A program made the translations under genes and the position numbers. Of a DNA stretch of 64,000 bases, positions 1 to 7,590 are shown piece by piece. Below the pieces are notes generated by a model. The model did not search any database and had not been told where the DNA came from. It saw nothing but the letters and a program-made list of their open reading frames with translations. The first letter of the stretch is position 1; each line of letters starts with the position of its first letter. Origin of the DNA: a virus; the IMG/VR virus record IMGVR_UViG_3300042549_002989, positions 1-64,000 of that record; one strand, written 5' to 3'.

Positions 1-2
1 GT

Positions 3-179
3 GCTGCTTTGGCTAGAGCACAAATGCAGGAGTGCATGAAGGTTGTTGCAAAGAGAATTGGCGATTATTCAATCGTGGGGGAAGCACAATTCAGAGAATC
101 ATACGAATCTGTATGGGGACCACGCTCTATAAATATAAAACAGAAAAAGAAATATATTAATCCTTTTCTATGGTTATAA
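3..179 (+). CDS. C-terminal fragment of an unknown protein (5' end outside window)
   Basis: An open frame enters from the left edge and stops at 177-179, leaving 58 residues. It begins AALARAQMQECMKVVAKR and ends in a basic stretch, INIKQKKKYINPFLWL. The stop overlaps the start of the next gene by a few bases, which fits an operon. I do not recognise the family. Only the 3' end is visible. Confidence 0.55.
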   Translation, partial: AALARAQMQECMKVVAKRIGDYSIVGEAQFRESYESVWGPRSINIKQKKKYINPFLWL

Positions 180-460
180 AGATGCTGCAAAAAGTAATAC
201 AGGCAACCAAGACAATGTCTCACAAGGGGTATTGGACTAAACCAAACATCGTGGAGGCTTGGGGATTTGCTACCAAAATTGCCATCATCTTTCCTGGTCT
301 GCTTCTTGGTCAACAGTGGTGGTGGGTTTACATCTTCGCTATTGCTTCCAGCATTGCCCTCATTTGGTCATCCACGGAAAAGACGCTCCCCACAATCATT
401 CTTTTTAATGTTGCTTGGGTTATTTTGGCCAGTCTTTCTATCATTAAACACTTCTGGTAG
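170..460 (+). CDS. Small membrane protein, two transmembrane segments
   Basis: A 96-residue protein with a short basic N-terminus (about 30 residues), then hydrophobic segments around residues 36-66 and 73-92 separated by a short polar loop (SSTEKTLP). This gives a helical-hairpin inner-membrane topology. It lies upstream of spike/fibre genes and close to the endolysin at 2096, so a holin-like role is possible, but nothing in the sequence proves it. No clear ribosome site precedes ATG170; an alternative start is ATG182. Confidence 0.65.
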   Translation: MVIKMLQKVIQATKTMSHKGYWTKPNIVEAWGFATKIAIIFPGLLLGQQWWWVYIFAIASSIALIWSSTEKTLPTIILFNVAWVILASLSIIKHFW

Positions 461-480
461 ACCTAATGGTTGGTATGAGT

Positions 481-495
481 TAAACTAGTTTTATG
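481..495 (+). promoter_or_regulatory. Candidate -10 element for a leaderless mRNA
   Basis: TAAACT at 481-486 is followed by exactly six bases and then ATG493. There is no Shine-Dalgarno sequence before this ATG. The spacing from a TANNNT -10 hexamer would put the transcription start at the A of the start codon. The same arrangement recurs before other genes in this window. Confidence 0.5.
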
Positions 496-1047
496 CATCA
501 TCCAATCCACAGGGCACTTGTTACCTACTCCAGTAGTACAACAGGAGAGATCCGTGTAAAAATACCTTCTCTTTTGGGGGTTAACTCAGAAGTAAGTATT
601 TCTTATATTGGTCGTAGTGCACCTTGGTCTGTACCATCTATTGGTACACAAATTGTTGTTACCTCTGATGACGCAAATTTAACTAATGTATTTTGGATGC
701 CTACTAGTGCTGTTAACGGTACTAACGGCACTAACGGCACTAATGGTGATTGGTCAACAGCACAAACAGTGTCTGCATTTACAACAGGGAACCTAACTTC
801 GTCTAGTGTAGGAAGACTTCTTTATAACACTGCTGCTTGTACCCTCACATTGACTGGGTCTACTAATTTTGCTATTGGTCAACGAGTAGACCTTGCTCGC
901 TTAAACGCTGGAGCATTCACCGTTGGCGCAGGCTCTGGAGCAACACTAAGAGGAACCCCTGCATACACACTTCGGGCGCAATATTCGGCTGCATCAATTA
1001 TTTGTATCGCAAGCAATGAATACTTGCTTGTTGGAGACCTTGGGTAA
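493..1047 (+). CDS. Baseplate spike/tail fibre protein with N-terminal OB-like domain
   Basis: 184 residues. The N-terminal ~70 residues (HRALVTYSSSTTGEIRVKIP through IVVTSDDANLTNVFWMP) resemble the gp5/VgrG-type OB fold of baseplate spike proteins: a beta-barrel pattern with a PSIGTQIVV strand. A short NGTNGTNGTNG linker follows, then a Thr/Ser/Gly-rich beta domain typical of fibre tips. The protein probably sits at the tail tip or attaches a fibre to the baseplate. The next gene starts at its stop codon. The domain assignment comes from the pattern only. Confidence 0.6.
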   Translation: MHHPIHRALVTYSSSTTGEIRVKIPSLLGVNSEVSISYIGRSAPWSVPSIGTQIVVTSDDANLTNVFWMPTSAVNGTNGTNGTNGDWSTAQTVSAFTTGNLTSSSVGRLLYNTAACTLTLTGSTNFAIGQRVDLARLNAGAFTVGAGSGATLRGTPAYTLRAQYSAASIICIASNEYLLVGDLG

Positions 1048-1748
1048 TGCCATCAACTGTTGGAATTGTTTCATCAGGTCGTGTTCATCCCGTAGTTTTT
1101 GGTGGAACGCTTACTTCTGATGCTACTTACTATTACAGGACATTTACTGCAAATGGAACATTAGAGAACTCTCTAGCGCCTCTCAGTGTGGATATCTTTG
1201 CGATAGGCGGAGGAGGAGGAGGTGCTGCTGGCTCGTATGTGTACGATGGCTATGAAGGGTACTTTTCATATCAAGGTAGTGGAGGGAATGCTGGCTCGTA
1301 TGTACTTACTAGCGGAACATCTTTGGCTACTGGCGGGTTACATGCTGTTGTTATTGGCTCTGGCGGGGGAGGCAGCAACGGAAACATGTATGGATCCAAC
1401 GGAGGAACACCAGGAGGTGCTGGTTCTGCAACAACAATAACTTCCCTTAGTATCTCTGCAGCAGGTGGTGTGCCCCGTCCATTAGGTGCGGGTGCGGGTT
1501 CAGGTGCGGGTGGTGCTGCTTCAGGAAATACTGGAGGTCCAGGCATATCTGCTTTTGGCACGACTTACGGGGTCGGCGGAGATGGTGGTGCAAGTTATTT
1601 TGGTTACTCCCCTTATAGTGTTAACGGTGCAAATGCAGGACCAAACGGAGGTGGTGGCGGTAATGGCGGTACTGGAATCGCTGGAGGTGGGAGTGGAACT
1701 AGAGGAATTGTTGTTGTGCGTTATTTAAGAAGTGCGGTAGGTGGATAA
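1047..1748 (+). CDS. Glycine-rich tail fibre/tip protein
   Basis: 233 residues with many Gly runs (FAIGGGGGGAAGSY, VIGSGGGGSNG, GPNGGGGGNGGTGIAGGG) and the ending GIVVVRYLRSAVGG. That ending is characteristic of the glycine-rich C-terminal domain of phage tail-tip and fibre proteins, in which polyglycine-II-type helices form a receptor-binding bundle. The first ~60 residues form a beta-rich attachment domain. ATG1047 overlaps the upstream stop, and the stop overlaps the next ATG. The likely role is host recognition. Confidence 0.7.
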   Translation: MPSTVGIVSSGRVHPVVFGGTLTSDATYYYRTFTANGTLENSLAPLSVDIFAIGGGGGGAAGSYVYDGYEGYFSYQGSGGNAGSYVLTSGTSLATGGLHAVVIGSGGGGSNGNMYGSNGGTPGGAGSATTITSLSISAAGGVPRPLGAGAGSGAGGAASGNTGGPGISAFGTTYGVGGDGGASYFGYSPYSVNGANAGPNGGGGGNGGTGIAGGGSGTRGIVVVRYLRSAVGG

Positions 1749-2086
1749 TGGCACATTGGGCTGAAATAGATGAGAATAACATTGTTCTTAGAGTTACTGT
1801 TGGAGACAACAACGAATCTGACGAAGGATACCAGTGGTTGATAGATAACCTTGGTGGTCGCTGGATTCAAACTTCTTACAACAATAATATTCGCAAACAA
1901 TATGCTGGTATCGGGTTTACATATGACGAAGTAAACGATGTATTTGTTTCTCCATTTCCATATCCATCATGGGTTTTAGATGACTCATTTGACTGGCAGC
2001 CACCAATAGCAAAACCAGAAGGTGCATGGGTATGGGATGAAGAACTACTAAATTGGTCTGAACTTACTCCACTTGATTTAGGGTAA
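1748..2086 (+). CDS. Conserved phage tail-fibre-associated protein (MAHWAEIDENNIV family)
   Basis: 112 residues starting MAHWAEIDENNIVLRVTVGD, with IRKQYAGIGFTYDE, PYPSWVLDD and AKPEGAWVWDEELLNW. I recognise this pattern from a structural family that is common in marine and freshwater myoviruses and usually encoded beside fibre genes. Its exact role is unknown; it may be an adaptor or accessory fibre subunit. It is acidic and has no membrane segment. Confidence 0.6.
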   Translation: MAHWAEIDENNIVLRVTVGDNNESDEGYQWLIDNLGGRWIQTSYNNNIRKQYAGIGFTYDEVNDVFVSPFPYPSWVLDDSFDWQPPIAKPEGAWVWDEELLNWSELTPLDLG

Positions 2087-2098
2087 ACTGTAACTATG
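2084..2098 (+). promoter_or_regulatory. Candidate -10 element for a leaderless endolysin mRNA
   Basis: TAAACT at 2084-2089, then six bases, then ATG2096. No Shine-Dalgarno lies at a useful distance. The hexamer is identical to the one before 493 and 52371. Confidence 0.5.
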
Positions 2099-2629
2099 GC
2101 CAGAAAATACTCTTATTACCCAAGTTTTGACGGAAAAAAGGCACAGCCTGGAACTGAGAAACTCGCTGATTTGTGCAAGCGTAGATGGAAAACTACCAAT
2201 ATGGGGATTTATTCCCCAAGATTGATGCGGAACTCCAAAACAGAAGGCAAAAAGATTGGTGACCCTGGTATGGAGAAATACCTCAGCGTTCATGCAACTG
2301 GTGCCGCTGTAGACATCGGCTATACGGATCGCAAGGTTGGCGTTGAAATGTGGAATTGGTTTATCAAATACACCAAGGAACTAGGCATTGAGGAGATTCA
2401 CGACTACGCCTTTGATAAGGATGTCAAGGATGGCAAGCCTGGCTATGGAAGAGGCTTCAGGTGCTCAAGAGGTGAGAACGAGGCAGGGGTAAAAATTTTC
2501 ACCAAGGATGATAACGCTGGTTCTTTTGGGGGCAAGTGGCTCCATTTAGAACTTTCTCCTGAAATGGCTAAAGACGCAGAGAAGTTTGAAGCCGCATGGC
2601 GTGCACTTCCCAAACCAGGTGCCGTTTAA
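2096..2629 (+). CDS. Endolysin, peptidase M15-like (VanY/D-Ala-D-Ala carboxypeptidase fold)
   Basis: 177 residues. Zinc-ligand motifs of the M15/LAS peptidases are visible: SVHATGAAVDIGY around residues 64-76 (H66 and D73) and KWLHLEL (H150). These enzymes cleave peptide bonds in peptidoglycan. There is no signal peptide, so export would need a holin or another route. A short basic N-terminus (MARKYSYYPSFDGKK) precedes the domain and no separate cell-wall-binding domain is present. The start follows a -10 element by six bases with no ribosome site, suggesting its own leaderless transcript. Confidence 0.75.
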   Translation: MARKYSYYPSFDGKKAQPGTEKLADLCKRRWKTTNMGIYSPRLMRNSKTEGKKIGDPGMEKYLSVHATGAAVDIGYTDRKVGVEMWNWFIKYTKELGIEEIHDYAFDKDVKDGKPGYGRGFRCSRGENEAGVKIFTKDDNAGSFGGKWLHLELSPEMAKDAEKFEAAWRALPKPGAV

Positions 2630-2634
2630 TACGC

Positions 2635-2649
2635 TAGAGTGCTCTTATG
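2635..2649 (+). promoter_or_regulatory. Candidate -10 element for a leaderless mRNA
   Basis: TAGAGT at 2635-2640, six bases, then ATG2647. It fits the TANNNT-N6-ATG pattern seen elsewhere and is placed right after the endolysin stop. Confidence 0.4.
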
Positions 2650-2778
2650 GAAATTAACCCACAAGAAGTAATCAAACATCTCTCAAATGAGATTTCTCGT
2701 TTAAATATTGAATTGGCTGTTCTAAAAGCAGCCCTCAATCAACAGGAAGATAATGGCTCCGAGGAAGAGACTAGGTAG
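2647..2778 (+). CDS. Small coiled-coil protein
   Basis: 43 residues, MEINPQEVIKHLSNEISRLN followed by IELAVLKAALNQQEDNG. Leu/Ile heptad spacing predicts a single amphipathic coiled-coil helix. The 3' end overlaps the next gene (start 2753) by 26 bases in another frame. It has a candidate leaderless promoter and no homology that I recognise. Confidence 0.55.
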   Translation: MEINPQEVIKHLSNEISRLNIELAVLKAALNQQEDNGSEEETR

Positions 2779-3340
2779 ATCACCACTAACCGACCTTCTT
2801 GCTGAAGAAGGTCGTATTGGCGCTAATCGTGAGATGCGTCAATTAATACCTCAGACCATCCCTGATAGAGAGGTAGAAGAGTCTCATCTACCTCAATTTG
2901 AGATGTTTGGTACACCACGAGTACCTAAAAGAAACCCCATGGAAATTGGGGAAAATGGTGGACTTACCATTGATTACACTACTCAAACAGTTATTGATGC
3001 AAAGCCACCAAAAGACAATTATAATCAAGGTCCAGGAAAAAGTACACGGGTTGCTTCACACAAGTTTGTACCACATTCACCAGACCGTGAATATCTAATT
3101 GAAAAAGCAGGGGTGGCTACACATACAAACACACTAGGTACTGTGTATGTTAAGTTTCAACCACACCTTAACGGTAGTCGTGCAAACGATGTTTATAAAT
3201 ACTCTCATGTCCCTGAAAGCGTTTATAATAACTTTGCAAACAGTACCTCAAAAGGTCGTTTTATCAATCAATTCCTTAACAACTACAGGTACGGCAGAAT
3301 AGGTTCACGAGATGACAGACTACACACGCAGGATTTATAA
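2753..3340 (+). CDS. KTSC-domain protein of unknown role
   Basis: 195 residues. A polar N-terminal ~110 residues of low complexity precedes a C-terminal KTSC-like domain at about residues 128-185 (GTVYVKFQP, YKYSHVPESVYNNFANSTSK, GRFINQFLNNYRYGRI). KTSC domains are small domains, named after conserved residues, found in phage and bacterial proteins and sometimes linked to lysyl-tRNA synthetase; their function is unclear. It sits between the endolysin and the packaging genes. The gene overlaps its neighbours at both ends. Confidence 0.6.
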   Translation: MAPRKRLGRSPLTDLLAEEGRIGANREMRQLIPQTIPDREVEESHLPQFEMFGTPRVPKRNPMEIGENGGLTIDYTTQTVIDAKPPKDNYNQGPGKSTRVASHKFVPHSPDREYLIEKAGVATHTNTLGTVYVKFQPHLNGSRANDVYKYSHVPESVYNNFANSTSKGRFINQFLNNYRYGRIGSRDDRLHTQDL

Positions 3341-3770
3341 AAAAGTTAGTTATATTTTAGGGTATGGCCCTTTAGTTTTTATGTTGGTGTACTTGTACAT
3401 GACATTGTTTCAACATTTTGCATTTGTCATTCCTTTTTCAACATATGCATGGCTTGTGTTTAGGGGAACAAAAGACACAGTGCAAGGCATTGGTCCAATC
3501 TATTGGATTGTTCGTTCAGACAACCGATTAATTTCTGTTGGTTTTGGAACAATGCATGAATTATCTGAGCCGTGGCGTAAGGGTCGTGGCGTTTATGTTG
3601 CTATGTTTAAGCGCAGTATTCAGATTGGTGTTTGTTATCGTCAAAATCTTGATGACACTGCTGGTACTTTATCTGCTGTACAAGGTCGTTACCTAGACAT
3701 CAGCGCTTCAGAAATTGGAAATTGGAATGATATTCAAAAAAACAACCAAGCAAGAACCACCACGGCCTGA
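3312..3770 (+). CDS. Membrane protein of unknown function
   Basis: 152 residues with a hydrophobic region at about residues 12-50 (VSYILGYGPLVFMLVYLYMT, then FAFVIPFSTYAWLVF), i.e. one long or two closely spaced membrane segments, followed by a ~100-residue soluble domain. It overlaps the previous gene by 29 bases. TAGGTT at 3300-3305 lies six bases before the ATG and matches the leaderless pattern, but it lies inside coding sequence and could be chance. Family not recognised. Confidence 0.6.
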   Translation: MTDYTRRIYKKVSYILGYGPLVFMLVYLYMTLFQHFAFVIPFSTYAWLVFRGTKDTVQGIGPIYWIVRSDNRLISVGFGTMHELSEPWRKGRGVYVAMFKRSIQIGVCYRQNLDDTAGTLSAVQGRYLDISASEIGNWNDIQKNNQARTTTA

Positions 3771-3948
3771 CAGAATTAAAAACATGGATGAAAGTCAACT
3801 GCGTGGTTGGCTTAATGCATGTCTTATGGAACTTGGTGCTTCTTATGATAAATGGGCGTATCACAAGGCAGACCCAGAGGACTTCACCACTATTATGAAT
3901 CTAGTTAAAAACCTTTGGGATGAACTACAGAGCCGTACCCCAGCATGA
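3727..3948 (+). CDS. Small protein immediately upstream of the terminase
   Basis: 73 residues from ATG3727 (MIFKKTTKQEPPRPDR); the frame stays open to a TTG at 3715, and ATG3784 (MDESQLRGWLNACLMELG) is another possible start. The core is helical (LRGWLNACLMELGASYDKWA, then TTIMNLVKNLWDELQSR). Its position directly before the terminase large subunit, with a four-base ATGA overlap, invites a terminase-small-subunit guess. However, it is short and shows no clear helix-turn-helix. Function unassigned. Confidence 0.6.
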   Translation: MIFKKTTKQEPPRPDRIKNMDESQLRGWLNACLMELGASYDKWAYHKADPEDFTTIMNLVKNLWDELQSRTPA

Positions 3949-5507
3949 TTGAACAGGACGATCTTGTTGAACCGTTGGAGGACTTTGGTGACCCCGAAGA
4001 ACTGGACGAGACATCGGCTGAATTCGTTGACCAATTAGTAAAACGAATCATTATCTTTACTGAAGAGTTCTGCGACATTGAATTCTTTCCCTACCAAATC
4101 CCTATTGCATATCGCATTGTTGAATCTGTTGTGTTAGGAGATGGTGATGAGTTGACTGTTGTAGCAACTCGTCAGTCTGGTAAATCAGAAGTTCTTTCAG
4201 CAGTTATGGCTGGCATGATGGTCATCCTTCCCAAGTTGGCTCCTATCTATCCAACATGGTTAGAGAAGTTCAATAAAGGTTTTTGGGTAGGTGTATTTGC
4301 GCCAACAGAAGAACAGGCTGAAACTGTATTCAGTCGTATTGTTTCTAAGTTGACAAGTGATCACGCAATGCAATTCTTGCTTGACCCTGAGATTGATGAC
4401 AAAGCAACAGGTGGTGGTACTCGTGGTCGTGGTCGTCTTATTACTTTGAAGCACGCTGGCTCACTATGCCGTATGCAGACTTGTAACCCCAAGGCAAAGA
4501 TTGAATCTAAGACCTACCACTTTGTCCTTATTGACGAGGCTCAGGAAGCCGATGAGACCATGATTGCTAAGTCAATCAAGCCTATGCTGGCGTTCAACAA
4601 CGGAACAATTGCATTAACAGGAACTGCTAACAGACAGAAATCTTATTTCTATCGTATGATTCAGTACAATAAGCGCCGTTCTGCCAATGGTGGACGAAAG
4701 TTTCGTGAAGCCCATTTTGAGTACGATTACCGTACTGCATCAAAATACAACGATAATTACTCTAAATTCATCTCTAAAGAGAAACTGCGTATTGGTGAAG
4801 ACTCCGATGAATTCCAGATGTCTTACTGTAATAAATTTATTCTTGAAAAAGGAATGTTTGTTACTGAAGAACGCATGGATCGCCTATATGACCAATCTAT
4901 GCCTTTGGTCAAAGAATGGTGGCGCACACCTTGTGTGGCAGGCATAGATGTGGCTCGTTCTAATGACTCCACGGTTGTGACTATTGTGTGGGTTGACTGG
5001 GACCATCCAGATCCATTTGGCTTCTATGAACACCGTGTACTTAACTGGCTTGAGATTAACAACGAAGAATGGGAAGCCCAATATTTCCATATTATTGACT
5101 TCCTTCGCCATTATGACCTGCTTCGTGTAGGAGTGGACTCACAGGGCGTAGGAGGCGCTGTAGCAGAGCGTCTGGCGCTACTTCTACCCGATATTGAGGT
5201 TTTACCCATCTCGTCTGATTCAAAGGCTCAGAACGAGCGCTGGGTGCATCTGACGGAACTTATTCAAAGAGACCAATTGATTCTTCCAGGACATTCTAAG
5301 GCTCGCCGTACTCGTACATGGAAGCGTTTTAACCAGCAGATGTCTGACCTTGAAAAAATCTATAAAGGACCGTACTTATTAGCGGCGGCTCCTAACGAGC
5401 GTGGTGCATTTGACGACTATCCAGATTCTTTGGCTATTGCCTGTTCTTTGACAGTTATGGACACAATGCCACAGGTGCAAGCGTCCAATAGCCCGTTTTT
5501 CAGATAG
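3945..5507 (+). CDS. terL: Terminase large subunit (packaging ATPase/nuclease)
   Basis: 520 residues, a typical TerL length. The N-terminal ATPase has Walker A VATRQSGKSE (about 73-82) and Walker B FVLIDEAQEAD (about 193-203), followed by a motif III-like IALTGTANR. The C-terminal RNase H-like nuclease has GIDVARSND (D335), VGVDSQGVGG and FDDYPDSLAIA as the expected acidic residues. The enzyme pumps DNA into the prohead through the portal and cuts the concatemer. ATG3945 overlaps the stop of the upstream small gene. Confidence 0.95.
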   Translation: MIEQDDLVEPLEDFGDPEELDETSAEFVDQLVKRIIIFTEEFCDIEFFPYQIPIAYRIVESVVLGDGDELTVVATRQSGKSEVLSAVMAGMMVILPKLAPIYPTWLEKFNKGFWVGVFAPTEEQAETVFSRIVSKLTSDHAMQFLLDPEIDDKATGGGTRGRGRLITLKHAGSLCRMQTCNPKAKIESKTYHFVLIDEAQEADETMIAKSIKPMLAFNNGTIALTGTANRQKSYFYRMIQYNKRRSANGGRKFREAHFEYDYRTASKYNDNYSKFISKEKLRIGEDSDEFQMSYCNKFILEKGMFVTEERMDRLYDQSMPLVKEWWRTPCVAGIDVARSNDSTVVTIVWVDWDHPDPFGFYEHRVLNWLEINNEEWEAQYFHIIDFLRHYDLLRVGVDSQGVGGAVAERLALLLPDIEVLPISSDSKAQNERWVHLTELIQRDQLILPGHSKARRTRTWKRFNQQMSDLEKIYKGPYLLAAAPNERGAFDDYPDSLAIACSLTVMDTMPQVQASNSPFFR

Positions 5508-5568
5508 ACCCTTTAAAAAATGGTATTCTTGTAGAAAGTCAATACCCCTTTTATGGAGGAATAACAAA

Positions 5569-5970
5569 GTGCCAGTTTCACCAGTTCCAATGTTCCCAGA
5601 GCGTGGAGAACATATTTTTGAGCGTGGGTTTGCTCCAAGCATTCCAATGAACAAAGGTCCTCTTCGTTTTGAAGAGGGAATCGCCACCGATACCGATGTC
5701 CCTAATGATTTCGCTCAAGGTGCATACATGGACACCGCTCCATCTCCAATGCGTATGAACCACAACAACCCTGAGATGTTCTACAAGCATGCAGAGCAGA
5801 CAATGCAGGAGCGTGCCCATGTGGGTGCAGCATCTTGGATTGAGGCTCCTACTGTTCTCAGCGAGTTTGTTCAAGGTTCAGTTGCAGGCGACTCAATGCC
5901 ATACTTTGAGTACGAGTACAACACGGGTGGACACATGAACCGTCCGAACCCAACTGTCGTTTACGACTGA
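5569..5970 (+). CDS. Unknown protein of the packaging/head module
   Basis: 133 residues starting at GTG5569, preceded by a good ribosome site (TGGAGGAATAACAAA). It is rich in Pro, Met and aromatic residues (FPERGEHIFERGFAPSIPMN, FEYEYNTGGHMNRPNPTVVY) with no clear fold. It follows TerL after a 61-base gap that holds a possible extended -10 (TGGTATTCT). Gene order suggests a minor virion or packaging-associated protein; function unknown. Confidence 0.7.
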   Translation: MPVSPVPMFPERGEHIFERGFAPSIPMNKGPLRFEEGIATDTDVPNDFAQGAYMDTAPSPMRMNHNNPEMFYKHAEQTMQERAHVGAASWIEAPTVLSEFVQGSVAGDSMPYFEYEYNTGGHMNRPNPTVVYD

Positions 5971-5975
5971 TACTC

Positions 5976-6416
5976 GTGGAGGGCGCATCAAACAGCGCTC
6001 CTGCACAGGACAGTAGCGGTCCTACCTCTACGGCTAGTATGCCTATTGCTCCTGTGTATGCAGGAGCCATGGTCTCTTATAACTTCTCACCTGTTTTGCG
6101 TACCAGCAAAAAAGAGTTTATGAGTGAACAATTTTATCAACGACCCGAATATGGGACTGATTACCCTAGCCCATTTGTTCCTACACCAATGGGTCCTCGT
6201 GGTGGTATTGATGTTCAGCGCCATATGTCTGGAATTGGTATCCCTTACACCGATCCTTTAGACAACTTCAAACCAGGTCGTCTGGACATTGATAAGAAGC
6301 AACAGCCAGTGCGCCGTCCTTCCCGACCAGTTGACTCTAGTCGCCAGCGTAAGCGTGGTTCTGCCGCTTATCGTAAGGTAAATAAAGAAAACGCTGATTA
6401 CGGTCAGGAAATGTAA
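5976..6416 (+). CDS. Unknown protein of the packaging/head module
   Basis: 146 residues if GTG5976 is used; no ribosome site precedes it. Internal Met codons at MPIAPVYAGA or MSEQFYQRPEYG are alternative starts. The protein is disordered-looking and Pro/Ser rich, with a basic C-terminus (RRPSRPVDSSRQRKRGSAAY). The stop overlaps the next ATG (TAATG). No family recognised. Confidence 0.6.
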   Translation: MEGASNSAPAQDSSGPTSTASMPIAPVYAGAMVSYNFSPVLRTSKKEFMSEQFYQRPEYGTDYPSPFVPTPMGPRGGIDVQRHMSGIGIPYTDPLDNFKPGRLDIDKKQQPVRRPSRPVDSSRQRKRGSAAYRKVNKENADYGQEM

Positions 6417-7294
6417 TGGCTCGTAAAACTGAAAGTGGATTAGTTGTTTCAGATGAAATGGGACTTTCTTATACTCCACAAACTATGCCTACATCGGCCT
6501 TTAGTCATGCATTTCCAAAAGAACCACATACAAATCCTGAAACTGGTAGGACTACCCAACGCAACAGTATGACGCCTGATTGGGACGCTCTCATGCGTAG
6601 CCCAGAAGTTAGAAGGGGTGCAGAAAATTTAGTTGGACTTTATTCCACTGCTGTTAAAAATCCTGAAATGCTTCAGCAAGGCCGTGAATACTATCCAAAA
6701 GAAAATAGACGACTTACACATATTGGTGAACAGTTTAATGAAGTTCGTGCAAAGCGGGGACTACAAACATACTCAGAAGATGACCCTGCCGTTGCTGGTC
6801 TTCTTTTAGCAGGTGCTTTTAGTCAAAATAACACAGAAGCAAACAGAGAACGACTTATTGATAAAACTATTACTACTGGTGATGTTGCAGCACACTTGGG
6901 TACAGAAACTATAAATAATGCAATTAAAACAGGCACTCACGCCATGGATGTTTTTGCAAATATGGGTCAAAATCAAGGCTTAAAACTATACGATTACAGT
7001 GGTTCTATATACCACCCAGGAGCATGGCGTGGAGATTGGCGTGGAGTTAATCGTGGTCCTGGATATACAATTGATCGTCATCAACACGATGCTGTCATGG
7101 GTCAACCAATGGGTGACTTTCAAAGACCACTTTCTAGTAGTGGAACTAATGCTCGCCGTTATCGTTCTTTTCAAGCGGCTCACCTATTAGCACACCATGG
7201 TCCTGGTGGCGCAGAAGAATTGTATGGTCATGGAGATTCTCCTGATACATTCCAAGCCATCACATGGGGACCTTGGCGTGGAGGTTATACCTGA
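6416..7294 (+). CDS. Unknown protein of the packaging/head module, His/Gly-rich C-terminus
   Basis: 292 residues. The central part is alpha-helical (MRSPEVRRGAENLVGLYSTA, DPAVAGLLLAGAFSQNNTEA) and the C-terminal third contains HQHDAVMG, AAHLLAHHGPGGAEELYGHG and WGPWRGG. I do not recognise a catalytic motif. It starts on the stop of the preceding gene and ends just before a membrane protein. A virion-associated role is inferred from position only. Confidence 0.7.
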   Translation: MARKTESGLVVSDEMGLSYTPQTMPTSAFSHAFPKEPHTNPETGRTTQRNSMTPDWDALMRSPEVRRGAENLVGLYSTAVKNPEMLQQGREYYPKENRRLTHIGEQFNEVRAKRGLQTYSEDDPAVAGLLLAGAFSQNNTEANRERLIDKTITTGDVAAHLGTETINNAIKTGTHAMDVFANMGQNQGLKLYDYSGSIYHPGAWRGDWRGVNRGPGYTIDRHQHDAVMGQPMGDFQRPLSSSGTNARRYRSFQAAHLLAHHGPGGAEELYGHGDSPDTFQAITWGPWRGGYT

Positions 7295-7295
7295 T

Positions 7296-7505
7296 ATGGA
7301 CCCAGCAATCGCTTCTATCATTGTCGCCGTTATTGGTGCATTTGTAACTCTTGTAGGTATTGCAATTAAAGAGTTTAAATCAATGAAACAAACTAACAGT
7401 GTTGACCACGATCAAGTAATGCACAGATTGGACAAAGTGCAGTCCAGTGTTGACCATGTAGGTGTGCGTCTTGACGACCATATTGATTGGCATTTGACGA
7501 AGTAG
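7296..7505 (+). CDS. Small membrane protein, N-terminal anchor plus coiled coil (holin/DUF2746-like)
   Basis: 69 residues: MDPAIASIIVAVIGAFVTLV forms an N-terminal transmembrane helix (about 3-24), followed by a charged coiled-coil-like tail (QVMHRLDKVQSSVDHVGVRL). This layout resembles the DUF2746-type actinophage membrane proteins found near lysis or head genes. ATG7296 is chosen because it follows the previous stop and starts the membrane segment; GGAGG lies about 12 bases upstream. A lysis role is possible but unproven. Confidence 0.65.
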   Translation: MDPAIASIIVAVIGAFVTLVGIAIKEFKSMKQTNSVDHDQVMHRLDKVQSSVDHVGVRLDDHIDWHLTK

Positions 7506-7510
7506 GGTCT

Positions 7511-7539
7511 TAGCATTGTGCGTCAGTTCATGCTACGAT
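7511..7539 (+). promoter_or_regulatory. Candidate sigma70-type promoter
   Basis: An extended -10, TGCTACGAT (TACGAT 7534-7539), lies 18 bases downstream of a TTAGCA -35-like hexamer at 7510-7515. It stands in an 85-base gap before the gene at 7591. Transcription would begin near 7546, at the start of the hairpin described next. Confidence 0.45.
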
Positions 7540-7570
7540 GCACAATAAGTTCTTGAATAGAACTTTGCAT
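7538..7570 (+). promoter_or_regulatory. Interrupted palindrome / 5'-leader hairpin
   Basis: Inner arms AAGTTCT (7547-7553) and AGAACTT (7559-7565) enclose the loop TGAAT. Outer arms ATGCA (7538-7542) and TGCAT (7566-7570) pair across a four-base bulge. It sits between the candidate promoter and the ribosome site (CAGGGAG) of the gene at 7591. It could be an RNA leader structure or a DNA operator. Confidence 0.55.
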
Positions 7571-7590
7571 AGATACCCCAGGGAGTCAAG

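Noticed and set aside
715-760. Tandem GGTACTAACGGCACTAAC-like DNA repeat
   Set aside because: It simply codes the NGTNGTNGT linker of the fibre protein, with synonymous changes; no sign of a separate function.
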